Shown here piece after piece: positions 31,969-40,193 of a stretch of DNA of 41,878 nucleotides. Origin of the DNA: Muribaculaceae bacterium (GTDB lineage Bacteria > Bacteroidota > Bacteroidia > Bacteroidales > Muribaculaceae); NCBI GenBank assembly GCA_024400935.1, contig JAKSLZ010000019.1:1-41878 (forward strand), in the 5' to 3' direction. The notes beneath the pieces were generated by a model. The model was not told the origin of the DNA, ran no database searches, and was given only the letters and a program-made list of their open reading frames with translations. Every line of letters starts with the position of its first letter. Position 1 is the first letter of the stretch. A program made the position numbers and the translations under genes.

Positions 31969-34059
31969 TTCTGACCAGTTGAGTTGCTTGTTGAAGAGTT
32001 CGTGGATGTGGCGGTCCATCATCTGGCCCTCTGGCGAAGACAGTGACGGGTCGTGGCGCAGCACGGCCTCGGCATCGTCGCGTGCCATCTGCAGTATCTG
32101 TCCGTCTTTGGCAAGATTGGAAATCTTGAGGTTGAATGCCACACCGCTCTGCTGTGTTCCCTCCATGTCGCCGGGGCCGCGCAGCTTCATATCTTCCTCG
32201 GCCACGACAAAGCCGTCGTTGGTCGAGGTCATCACTTCGAGGCGGTGACGTGTGTCGCGGCTCAGCTCATATTTGGTCATGAGGATGCAGTAAGACTGGT
32301 CGGCGCCGCGGCCCACACGTCCGCGTAGCTGGTGCAGCTGCGACAGGCCGAATCGCTCGGCGTTCTCGATAATCATCACGCTGGCGTTGGGCACATTCAC
32401 GCCCACCTCGATCACTGTGGTGGCAACGAGTATCTGCGACTGTCCGCTGGCAAAGAGTTCCATCTGATGGTCCTTCTCGGCGGGTTTCATCTTGCCGTGC
32501 ACATATGTCACTTTGTATGACGGGAATGTCTCCTTAACAATTTCATATCCTTCTTCAAGCGCCAGCAGGTCAAGCTTCTCGTTTTCTTCGATGAGCGGAT
32601 ACACGATGTAGACCTGTCGTCCCTTGCGCACCTCGCTGCCCACAAAGTGGTACACCTTCTCGCGGTCCTTGGCATAGCGCATGAGTGTGGTCACCGGTTT
32701 GCGGCCCGGTGGCAGCTGGTCGATGACGCTCACGTCAAGGTCGCCATATACGGTCATGGCCAGTGTGCGTGGTATGGGTGTGGCTGTCATCACCAGCACG
32801 TGGGGTGGGGTGGTGTTCTTCTTCCACAGCTTGGCACGCTGCGCCACGCCGAAGCGGTGCTGCTCGTCGATGACGGCAAGGCCCAGATTGCGGAACTGAA
32901 CGGGGTCCTCTAGCAACGCATGGGTGCCCACGATGATGTTGAGCTCGCCGCTCATGAGTCGCTCGTGTATAGAGTCGCGCTCCTTCTTGCGGGTGCTGCC
33001 TGTGAGCAGAGCCACGTTAAGCCCTATCTTGCCAGCCATCTTGCTGATTGTTTCATAATGTTGTGTGGCAAGGATCTCGGTTGGAGCCATGATACATGCC
33101 TGGTAGCCGTTGTCGATGGCCAGCAGCATCACCATGAAAGCCACGATGGTCTTGCCGCTGCCCACGTCGCCCTGGAGCAGGCGGTTCATCTGGATGCCGC
33201 TGCCCATGTCCTGGCGTATCTCGCGTATGACACGCTTCTGCGCATCGGTGAGCGGAAACTCCAGCACGTGGTTATAGAAGTTGTGGAAGTAGTCGCCCAC
33301 GCGCGAGAATACAAAGCCCACACGCTTGTCGTTGCTGCCCTTGATATATCGCAGGATGTTGAGCTCCAGATAGAACAATTCCTCATATTTGAGGCGCAGT
33401 TGTGCCCGCTGCAGGTCACGTATGCTGCCGGGCAGGTGTATGTTGACGAGTGCCTCGTTAAGGGGCATCAGGCGCCTTGTGGCTACGATTGAAGCAGGCA
33501 ATGTATCGGGGATGTGCTGCACTGCGGTGGTGTTGAGCAGGTTTTTAACCAGCTTTTGCAGTATGCGGCTAGAGATCTGCCGGTTGCGCAGCTTGTCGGT
33601 AAGGTTGTACACACCCATGAGTCCTTGCGGTGCCGTCTCGGGCTTGTAGACGTCGACTTCGGGGTGGGCGATGCTATAGTGGTGGCCAAATTGTGCCGGC
33701 TTGCCGAAGATGAGGTATTCAACTCCGGTCTTGAGGCTTTCCCTTATCGATTTTACCCGGTTGAACCACACGCATTCTATTGTGCCGCTGCCGTCGGTAA
33801 AGAGGGCCTGCAGTCGCTTGCGGGCGCCTTCGCCCACGGTGGTGAAGGTGATGAAGCGGCCTTTGAGTTGTATGAATGGCATTTCGCCGTTCACCTCATT
33901 GACCTTGTGGATGGTGCTGCGGTCGATGTATCTGAACGGGTAATAGTGCAGCAGGTCGTGGAAGGTGTGCAGGTCGAGCTCACGTGCCAGCAGTTCGGCA
34001 CGCTTGGGCCCCACGCCTTGCAGGTACTGCAGTTCCATGCGTTTGAGGTCACTGTTCAT
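31960..34059 (-). CDS. recG: ATP-dependent DNA helicase RecG
   Basis: 699 residues from ATG 34059. It remodels stalled forks and branched recombination intermediates. The N-terminal wedge domain (LQYLQGVGPKRAELLARELDLHT, then a KGRFITFTTVGEG-type OB fold) precedes a superfamily 2 helicase core. The core has Walker A GDVGSGKTIVAFM at about 296, DEQHRFG at about 397, TATPIPRTL, and RGRVGRGADQSYC in motif VI. The C-terminal FNLKISNLAKDGQILQMARDDA is the usual RecG ending. Full length. It overlaps ispD by 11 bases and closes the lipoprotein-amidase-ispD-recG operon. Confidence 0.96.
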   Translation of the reverse strand: MNSDLKRMELQYLQGVGPKRAELLARELDLHTFHDLLHYYPFRYIDRSTIHKVNEVNGEMPFIQLKGRFITFTTVGEGARKRLQALFTDGSGTIECVWFNRVKSIRESLKTGVEYLIFGKPAQFGHHYSIAHPEVDVYKPETAPQGLMGVYNLTDKLRNRQISSRILQKLVKNLLNTTAVQHIPDTLPASIVATRRLMPLNEALVNIHLPGSIRDLQRAQLRLKYEELFYLELNILRYIKGSNDKRVGFVFSRVGDYFHNFYNHVLEFPLTDAQKRVIREIRQDMGSGIQMNRLLQGDVGSGKTIVAFMVMLLAIDNGYQACIMAPTEILATQHYETISKMAGKIGLNVALLTGSTRKKERDSIHERLMSGELNIIVGTHALLEDPVQFRNLGLAVIDEQHRFGVAQRAKLWKKNTTPPHVLVMTATPIPRTLAMTVYGDLDVSVIDQLPPGRKPVTTLMRYAKDREKVYHFVGSEVRKGRQVYIVYPLIEENEKLDLLALEEGYEIVKETFPSYKVTYVHGKMKPAEKDHQMELFASGQSQILVATTVIEVGVNVPNASVMIIENAERFGLSQLHQLRGRVGRGADQSYCILMTKYELSRDTRHRLEVMTSTNDGFVVAEEDMKLRGPGDMEGTQQSGVAFNLKISNLAKDGQILQMARDDAEAVLRHDPSLSSPEGQMMDRHIHELFNKQLNWSEIS

Positions 34060-34723
34060 CGTTCATGAGCCTCTCGGCAACTATAAGGTCAACGGGATGT
34101 GTTATCTTGATGTTTGACGGTTGTCCGTCAACGAGTGTCACCTTGTGCCCGGCGGCCTCTACCACCGAAGCGTCGTCGGTGAACAGCGGAGAGAACTCCA
34201 CGTCATAGGCGCCCTTGAGCAATGATGCGTCAAAGGTTTGCGGAGTCTGCACTGCGCGCAGGTCGCTTCGCAGTAGCTGATGCGACGAGCCGTCCACGTC
34301 TATCATGCGGATGCTGTCGCTGGGAGTGATGGCTGGAATGGCACTGCCGGTGCGGGCTGCTGTTTCGTATGTCGCTTCAATGAGCTCAGTGCTCACCAGC
34401 GGGCGCACGCCGTCGTGCACAGCCACTACGTCACCATCGTTGAGCGACAGTGTCGCCAGGCCGTTGCGCACGCTTTCAAAGCGCGATGCGCCGCCTGTGG
34501 CCACCTTGTGTGGGGTGGGGTAGTTATATTGAACGCATAGCTCTTGCCACAGCGTGTGGTGCGCTTGGGGCAACACCAGTGTCACCGTGGCTCCTGATGC
34601 GGCAAATTTGTCGATGGTGTGCATGAGCACCGGGCGGCCGCACAGCAGTTGGAACTGCTTGGGCACTTCACCGCCAAATCGGGTGCCGCTGCCGCCTGCC
34701 ACTATTATTGCATATCTTGTCAT
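34049..34723 (-). CDS. ispD: 2-C-methyl-D-erythritol 4-phosphate cytidylyltransferase
   Basis: 224 residues from ATG 34723. It transfers CMP from CTP to methylerythritol 4-phosphate in the non-mevalonate isoprenoid pathway. Signature features are the nucleotide loop IVAGGSGTRFGGEVPKQFQ, RPVLMHTID, VAVHDGVRPLVS, DGSSHQLLRSDLRAVQTPQTF, FTDDASVVEAAGHKV and IKITHPVDLIVAE. Normal length and complete. It starts 22 bases after the amidase gene and overlaps recG, so the four genes are transcribed together. Confidence 0.95.
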   Translation of the reverse strand: MTRYAIIVAGGSGTRFGGEVPKQFQLLCGRPVLMHTIDKFAASGATVTLVLPQAHHTLWQELCVQYNYPTPHKVATGGASRFESVRNGLATLSLNDGDVVAVHDGVRPLVSTELIEATYETAARTGSAIPAITPSDSIRMIDVDGSSHQLLRSDLRAVQTPQTFDASLLKGAYDVEFSPLFTDDASVVEAAGHKVTLVDGQPSNIKITHPVDLIVAERLMNDEQ

Positions 34724-34745
34724 GGTCTTATATTAATTGTCTTGT

Positions 34746-35876
34746 TTATAGTCTGGGCATGATGTGGTTTATCTCATTGGCCTTCACTTTCACTGAGATG
34801 GTCATCGTGTTATAGCCAGTGGCCTCGACCACGATGGTGTATTTGCCGGGCTTCACGTCGTAGAACGAGAAGAAACCGTTGTACTCATTGTCGGTGCGAT
34901 AGGCGCGCACTGTGACGCCGTGTTTGTCCTTGAGATACACCATGGCGCCGTTGATGGGTTTCCACTGGTCGTCGCTGTCAGGGACATACTTGTAGAGGGG
35001 ATGTTCAAAGTGCTCAGTGGCGCTTTTCACTGTTCCCACGATGTGCCCGTTTTTGTCGCCTTTGCCTCCAAACCATGCGTTGATGGCGCGGTAATAGCGC
35101 AGACCCTCATAGCGGCAGTAGTCGCGGTTGAGCAGACGCTGTCGCTCGGGCTGATAGCTGTGGAATGATCCCTCGGCCAGGAAACACGGCACATGATGCT
35201 TGAGCACACTCAGGTAGCCAGTGTATCCCAGTTTGTTGGCATCGCCGGGAGGGGGCGCGCCCATCCATGTGAGGTCACCGGCGATAAATGGGTTGTCGGG
35301 GCTTGAACTAGTCCACACTGTGAGCGGATTGTCCCATATATAAGGGTAGGCTTGCTCGGCGCGTGCGATGCTGCCCTTGGCATAGTCGTTGCCGGTCTCG
35401 CCACGATAGACGAGCGCCAGGTAGTTGCACAGCTTGCCGTCCTCGCCGCCTGTTGCGTTGCTGTGCATCGAGATGAAGTAGTCGGGATTGATTGAGTCAA
35501 CGTTCATGGCTATGGTTTGCAGCGTCACAAGTTGCTGCTGGCCGTTCTCGTCGCTCCATGTCTCAACCTGGTCGCGCGGTGTGGCATTCTTTTGTCCCTC
35601 GGTGACATAGCCGTTGCGAGTGCGTGACATCACTACCTTGGCACCGGCTTTTTCAAGGCGGTCGCGCAGTTCGAGGCCTTTCCACAGATTGCTCTTGGTC
35701 TCAAAAAAACTCATCGTGTCCATCTCCTCATAGTTGATGGTAGCAAGCGGACGGTCGTTGGCTGTCCAGCCACCGTGCCCAGGGTTGACATAAATGACTT
35801 TACCCTTGAGTCCCTTGGCTTGCACGATACCCGCAGTAAGGGCTATCAGTAATAGTAGTGATGCTAAGCGTTTCAT
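34746..35876 (-). CDS. exported N-acetylmuramoyl-L-alanine amidase-like protein
   Basis: 376 residues from ATG 35876. Signal peptide ASLLLLIALTAGIVQAKG. The Amidase_3-type zinc domain has VIYVNPGHGGW with the first histidine, a glutamate in the following segment (NYEEMDTMSFFETKSN), GAKVVMSRTRNG and FISMHSNATGG. It probably cuts the bond between glycan and stem peptide of peptidoglycan. The last 90 residues are a carboxypeptidase-regulatory-like beta-sandwich (GAMVYLKDKHGVTVRAYRTD, FSFYDVKPGKYTIVVEATGY). That is unusual for a cell-division amidase and suggests outer-surface location. The exact zinc ligands need an alignment. Confidence 0.87.
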   Translation of the reverse strand: MKRLASLLLLIALTAGIVQAKGLKGKVIYVNPGHGGWTANDRPLATINYEEMDTMSFFETKSNLWKGLELRDRLEKAGAKVVMSRTRNGYVTEGQKNATPRDQVETWSDENGQQQLVTLQTIAMNVDSINPDYFISMHSNATGGEDGKLCNYLALVYRGETGNDYAKGSIARAEQAYPYIWDNPLTVWTSSSPDNPFIAGDLTWMGAPPPGDANKLGYTGYLSVLKHHVPCFLAEGSFHSYQPERQRLLNRDYCRYEGLRYYRAINAWFGGKGDKNGHIVGTVKSATEHFEHPLYKYVPDSDDQWKPINGAMVYLKDKHGVTVRAYRTDNEYNGFFSFYDVKPGKYTIVVEATGYNTMTISVKVKANEINHIMPRL

Positions 35877-35890
35877 TGTGTTTGTTGTGA

Positions 35891-36580
35891 TTAGTAGAGT
35901 TTACCGGGAGCTTGAGGAACACCATACTCGGCAGGGGGCGCATCCTTGGGCAAGGAGAAATCCTGTCCGCCGCGCACGATGCCGTCACGCGTGTAGTAAA
36001 TCTCCTTTGTGCGCTTGCCACCTATGTAACGTGTCTCAGTGTATTCGCCCAGCATGTTGCCGTCTTTGTCTTTGATTGCGATTGCCTTGAAGGCTGCAAC
36101 GGCTTTGTCGCTGATCTTCTCGTCCTTGGCCTTGTTAGCTTCGGTCAGGTAGTTGACGATGCTCACGTGCTTGCCGTTAGTGAATGTCACCTCAATGTTC
36201 CAGCGGTCGCGGCTTGTGTCCTCGTCATTCAGTTCGGTATAAGGATACTTGTTGAGCTTGAGGTCGCGTGCCAGCTTACTGAATGCTTCCATGTACTCAG
36301 TAGTGACAGTGTAGTTCCATCCACTGGAGCTGCCCATGTCACGGGTGTAAAAATTGCCATAGTTGTGTTGCTGGTCAGCTGTATAGTAATATACGGCGCT
36401 CTCACCGCCCTTGAACAGTTCAAAGCGGAAAGACTGCACGGTGTCGGTCTTTGCAATTGAGGGATTGGTTGCAGGAGTCTCGGCCTGTGGCACTTCTTGG
36501 CTGGACGTGCATGCCGATGCGCTTGACGATAGTGTTACAACCGCTAGTGCAATGAGGGATGAAATGAGTTGTCGTTTCAT
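35891..36580 (-). CDS. exported hypothetical protein, probable lipoprotein
   Basis: 229 residues from ATG 36580. Signal peptide ends in SSSASAC, a possible lipobox. The mature part has FRFELFKGGESAVYYYTADQQ, a GWNYTVTTEYMEAFSKLARDLKL stretch and WNIEVTFTNGKHVSIVNYLTE. This looks like a small alpha/beta domain related to uncharacterised Bacteroidales lipoproteins. The end is proline-rich (LPKDAPPAEYGVPQAPGKLY). Its promoter is at 36613-36620, and it is 14 bases upstream of the amidase gene. It is therefore first in the operon ending with recG, and envelope-related by context. Confidence 0.76.
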   Translation of the reverse strand: MKRQLISSLIALAVVTLSSSASACTSSQEVPQAETPATNPSIAKTDTVQSFRFELFKGGESAVYYYTADQQHNYGNFYTRDMGSSSGWNYTVTTEYMEAFSKLARDLKLNKYPYTELNDEDTSRDRWNIEVTFTNGKHVSIVNYLTEANKAKDEKISDKAVAAFKAIAIKDKDGNMLGEYTETRYIGGKRTKEIYYTRDGIVRGGQDFSLPKDAPPAEYGVPQAPGKLY

Positions 36581-36612
36581 AGGATTTTATATTGTAAAAC
36601 TAGTATTAAATG

Positions 36613-36620
36613 CAAAGGTA
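36613..36620 (-). promoter_or_regulatory. -7 box of lipoprotein-amidase-ispD-recG operon
   Basis: TACCTTTG on the minus strand, 33 bases before ATG 36580. Confidence 0.6.
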
Positions 36621-36729
36621 ATGAATTATTGCAAAAGCAGCAACTACATGAGCCCAAAAAAACAAACAGGCATGGCGTGACACAATATTTTTTTGTGCCT
36701 AAACCATTGCCATGTGTGGTATGAGTCTA

Positions 36730-36765
36730 AAAAAAAGAAACGCCCCTCAATGGTGAGCGGCGTTT
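36730..36765 (-). terminator. intrinsic terminator of SH3b gene
   Basis: On the minus strand AAACGCC pairs with GGCGTTT and an inner CTCA pairs with TGAG, followed by a T-run. About 22 bases after the SH3b stop. Confidence 0.75.
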
Positions 36766-36787
36766 TGATTGTTGTGGCGGGTTGTGT

Positions 36788-37294
36788 TTATCTGCAGCAT
36801 ACTGTGAGGCTATTCCCACATAACATGCCTATTTTGACCCATCCCTCATGGCCGTTGTCAAGTTTTACTTTTGCCCAACCACCCTTAAGGTCAAGCAGTT
36901 GGGATATACTATTGTTGTTTCTGGTGCCATTGCCAGAATGTACAGCCTTGCCGTTGGTGCTGGGAGTGGCACGCAGCGTGAACTTAATGTCTCCGTCATT
37001 AACCCAGTCTACTCCGACCACTGAACGGTGAATCCACAATTCTCCTCTGCTTCTGAATTTTGCAGTCTCTCCCATGTTGCCATCTACATATGTGCGTCCT
37101 ACGATGTGAAACCATCCATTTACACAACGATCCACATCAATCATGTCTCCATTTCTGAGGTAATCCACGATATTGCCTTTGGGGGCGTCGCGAAGATTGG
37201 TGGGTTGAGTGTCGTCTGAGACAAATACACCTAGTTGGGCATTGCAAACCATTGTTCCTAAAACAAGTGCCAGTGCTAATAATAATTGTTTCAT
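36788..37294 (-). CDS. secreted protein with two SH3b-like domains
   Basis: 168 residues from ATG 37294. Signal peptide LLLALALVLGTMVCNAQ. Two bacterial SH3-like modules follow. The first, about 25-80, has PTNLRDAPKGNIVDYLRNGD and NGWFHIVGR. The second, about 105-160, has FTLRATPSTNGKAVHSGNG and GGWAKVKLDNGHEGWVKIG. The pattern RxxPxGxxI...GxWxxV/I is typical of SH3b repeats that bind peptidoglycan or proteins outside the cell. There is no catalytic domain. Single gene with own promoter box (TACCTTTG at 37330-37337, minus strand) and terminator. Confidence 0.85.
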   Translation of the reverse strand: MKQLLLALALVLGTMVCNAQLGVFVSDDTQPTNLRDAPKGNIVDYLRNGDMIDVDRCVNGWFHIVGRTYVDGNMGETAKFRSRGELWIHRSVVGVDWVNDGDIKFTLRATPSTNGKAVHSGNGTRNNNSISQLLDLKGGWAKVKLDNGHEGWVKIGMLCGNSLTVCCR

Positions 37295-37391
37295 GCTACG
37301 TTTGTTTAAATGTTTATATTACTTAAATGCAAAGGTAATGAAAAAAGTTGAAGTGATTGTGTTTTTGACTTTGATTTTTATAGGTGGGGGA

Positions 37392-37481
37392 TATAAAAAA
37401 GTAAGAAGGAATACCTTGTGGGATATTCCTCCTTAGTTTCAATAGTACAATTCTTAAGGTAAAAAAGATTGTTTAGGTTTA
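37392..37481 (-). ncRNA. candidate small RNA
   Basis: A free-standing promoter box (TACCTTTG, 37487-37494, minus strand) points left into a region with no coding frame. About 50 bases later comes a strong terminator: AAGGAGGAATA (37434-37424) pairs with TATTCCTTCTT (37413-37403), 11 pairs with one G-T, followed by AC and six Ts. The predicted transcript is about 90 bases. It ends about 60 bases upstream of the next gene's promoter on the same strand. The rest of 37338-37651 holds only T/A-rich runs and the promoter of the LRR gene. Confidence 0.4.
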
Positions 37482-37608
37482 TGATGCAAAGGTAAGTCCT
37501 TTTTTTGAATTGTGCAAGCGATTGCATAAAAAAAGTGTATTTTTTTTGTTCTTTATATTTCGAAGTTGAATTTTTTTATGGATTGTCGCGATTGATAAAA
37601 AAAAGTTG

Positions 37609-37616
37609 TAACTTTG
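37609..37616 (+). promoter_or_regulatory. -7 box of LRR-dockerin gene
   Basis: TAACTTTG, 35 bases before ATG 37652. Confidence 0.6.
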
Positions 37617-37651
37617 CAAATTAAAGATAACATAATGCAAATTACAATATT

Positions 37652-39889
37652 ATGAGGAAGATTACATTACTTTTATTGTCGGCTATGGTGACCCTTGCGG
37701 CATCAGCTGCATTGAAATGGGGTGAAAAATTCTCGGTTGGTGACCTGATGTACAAAGTGGACAACACCTCTCCGGCTAACGTTAGTGTTATTGGACTGAG
37801 CGATGCTGGTAAGGCAAAGTCAAGTCTTGCTCTTACCATTCCTGCTACAGTCAATTACTCTGACGTTACATGCAATGTGTATATGGTTGGCGAGGAAGCA
37901 TTTAAGGGTGCGACTAATATCACAAGTGTACAATTTGACTACACCCCAGGTACCACTGTAGTGTATATCAGTGCGTTTGAAAATTGCACTAACCTTACAT
38001 TCGTCCGTTTTGCAAGTTCAATAGGCGCAATTCATGATAACGCTTTTAAGGGCTGTGATAAGCTGAAAAGAGTTTTCATTGCTCGTACCGACCCCGATGA
38101 GAAAAACTTTAAATATGCATTCCCATACAACACGGGAATGACACTCTATGTCTCACGAGTGGGCGATAATACGGTAAACAATTACAGGAACTTAGATGCC
38201 TTCGATATGTTTAGCAATATAGAAAGGAGTTCTAGCGCCTATGACTTCCTGTTTACCGATGGTGCGCTGATGTGTGTCACCAAGAAACCTACAGCCACCG
38301 AGACGGGCGAATTGACCATGGTGGGCTACTACAAGAACGGCACTATAGCCAAGGACGGCAATTTCGTCCCCACTTGCGTAGGCACTCGAGGAGGCACTTA
38401 TGGCGCCAATGGCTACAAATATGATTTTGCTGCCATTGCCGACTGGGCTTGCTACGAGAATACCGACCTGAAGAGCATTGACCTGTCTAAGCTCACTAAA
38501 CTCACTCGCATACCTTCATATGCATTCATGGGGTGTACTAACCTTACCGAAGCCAAGGTTGACTGCGCGTCGCTCACCGAGATTAGCAACCTGGCATTTG
38601 CTTCTTCTGGCCTTACAAAAATCAATGTGCCCGCTGGCGTTACTTACTGCAACTATTCGTTTGTGGACAACTGCTCAAATCTCAAGGAGATCACAGTGAG
38701 CGAGGGTAACACAGTGTACAGTTCTTATAATGGCATGATGTTCTCTAAGGACCGCACTACGCTGCGCGTGTGCCCCGGCGGAAAGACTGGTGTGATTCGT
38801 GAATATGATTTCCCCAATGAAATGACAATGGTATTCACTCGCGCTTTTAAAGATTGCAAGAACCTTACCGGAGTATTTCTACCCTATGGCGTTTATAACA
38901 TAGAGACCGAGGCCTTTGCCGGCTGTACTAGCCTCAGCACCGTGAAAATTCCCGGTTCGATCACCAAGATGGGAACCAAAGTATTTGCCGGCGACACATC
39001 ACTCAAGAAACTGTTCTTCAACCTGAACAATCCGCTCGAGATTGATGAAAATGCATTTGACGGCGTCCTGAAGACTACCCTCTATGTACCCTTCCAGTCA
39101 ATAGACAAATACAAGGCTGCAAACGTGTGGAAAGACTGGACAAACGTTACCTCGGGTGGTTACGACATTATGAAGAACATAGTACACACCACAACCGACG
39201 AGGCTCCCAAGGGCGCGGGATATACTGTGTACTCGACTAACCCAGTGGAAGTAAATGGCGTAAAATATGATGGCCGCGTGCGACTCTCTTATCACAGCGA
39301 CTATGGAACAGACTTGCATATCCCCGACGCGATTGAATACGACGGCATGACTTATAGCGTGTATGAAGTGGGTGCTGGCGTCTTTGCCGACGGCAAGACC
39401 GAAGAATTTACCATGACGCTGGACGATAACATTCTTGTCATCAGGTCTTCGGCATTTAAGGATATCGACAAGCTCACTAAGATTAAAATGGGTAAGAACT
39501 TGACCACAGTCTATGACAACGCCTTCAACGGTTGCTCAGGCCTTGCCGAGATTGAGATTGCGGCAACGACTCCCCCTTATGCAATGTATGAGAATTCATT
39601 CACCACCTATGAGACTACAACCCTGCGCGTGCCCGCCGAAAGCCTCGCAGCATACAAGGCTCACGCTGTGTGGGGCAAGTTCCTTAACATTAAGGCGATA
39701 GGCGAAGACACCCTGACAGGCGACGTTAACGGTGACGGCGTGGTTGATATCACCGACGTGAACATCCTCTTAAACATTATCCTGCAATATGATACTGCAA
39801 GCAAATACAACGGCCGTGCCGATGTAACTGCCGATGGAAATGTTGACATCAGCGACGTGAATGCTATAATCAACATAATCCTGGGATAG
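37652..39889 (+). CDS. BspA-like leucine-rich-repeat protein with dockerin end
   Basis: 745 residues. A signal peptide (KITLLLLSAMVTLAASAA) exports it. Most of the protein is LRR_5-type repeats of the BspA kind: EEAFKGATNITSVQF, SAFENCTNLTFVRF, HDNAFKGCDKLKRVF, YAFMGCTNLTEAKV, EAFAGCTSLSTVKIPG. Two segments (about 155-250 and 500-570) break the repeat pattern. The end, about 690-745, is a dockerin type I-like pair of calcium loops: GDVNGDGVVDITDVN and ADVTADGNVDISDVN. BspA-type proteins bind host or neighbour surfaces. No cohesin and no type IX sorting tail is seen. The next gene has the same architecture on the opposite strand. Confidence 0.9.
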   Translation: MRKITLLLLSAMVTLAASAALKWGEKFSVGDLMYKVDNTSPANVSVIGLSDAGKAKSSLALTIPATVNYSDVTCNVYMVGEEAFKGATNITSVQFDYTPGTTVVYISAFENCTNLTFVRFASSIGAIHDNAFKGCDKLKRVFIARTDPDEKNFKYAFPYNTGMTLYVSRVGDNTVNNYRNLDAFDMFSNIERSSSAYDFLFTDGALMCVTKKPTATETGELTMVGYYKNGTIAKDGNFVPTCVGTRGGTYGANGYKYDFAAIADWACYENTDLKSIDLSKLTKLTRIPSYAFMGCTNLTEAKVDCASLTEISNLAFASSGLTKINVPAGVTYCNYSFVDNCSNLKEITVSEGNTVYSSYNGMMFSKDRTTLRVCPGGKTGVIREYDFPNEMTMVFTRAFKDCKNLTGVFLPYGVYNIETEAFAGCTSLSTVKIPGSITKMGTKVFAGDTSLKKLFFNLNNPLEIDENAFDGVLKTTLYVPFQSIDKYKAANVWKDWTNVTSGGYDIMKNIVHTTTDEAPKGAGYTVYSTNPVEVNGVKYDGRVRLSYHSDYGTDLHIPDAIEYDGMTYSVYEVGAGVFADGKTEEFTMTLDDNILVIRSSAFKDIDKLTKIKMGKNLTTVYDNAFNGCSGLAEIEIAATTPPYAMYENSFTTYETTTLRVPAESLAAYKAHAVWGKFLNIKAIGEDTLTGDVNGDGVVDITDVNILLNIILQYDTASKYNGRADVTADGNVDISDVNAIINIILG

Positions 39890-39941
39890 TCGATGAGTTA
39901 TGCAGGTAAAGGATAAAGTTCCTTTACTGGACACCAAACAT

Positions 39942-39984
39942 AAAGAGTAGTTTTGTGAGTGAGATCATAAAACTACTCTTTTTT
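39942..39984 (+). terminator. intrinsic terminator after LRR-dockerin gene
   Basis: AAAGAGTAGTTTT pairs perfectly with AAAACTACTCTTT around a short loop and continues into a T-run. It lies 53 bases after the stop. Confidence 0.88.
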
Positions 39985-40070
39985 ATTGCTGTCCGGGAAA
40001 GCAGCGAGTCACCGAGAATGTCACGCTGATTGGGGAGATAAAGCAGATTAGTGGCTCGTGTTGTTGATTT

Positions 40071-40163
40071 ACTGACAGAAATTAAAAGAAATTTGAATTA
40101 AATATTTTTGGGGACACAAGAATATAATTATGTTTTGAATAATTTCTTTTAATTTCTGTCAGT
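40071..40163. repeat. 93-base element with perfect 23-base inverted ends
   Basis: 40071-40093 is the exact reverse complement of 40141-40163; each arm contains CAGAAATTAAAAGAAATT. The 47-base centre is A/T-rich with no frame. It lies between two convergent LRR-dockerin genes. It could be a tiny mobile element, or a terminator for the leftward gene that ends at 40194. Confidence 0.75.
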
Positions 40164-40193
40164 TCTGTGTAGTGTCGTGTAGTGTACTTTCGG

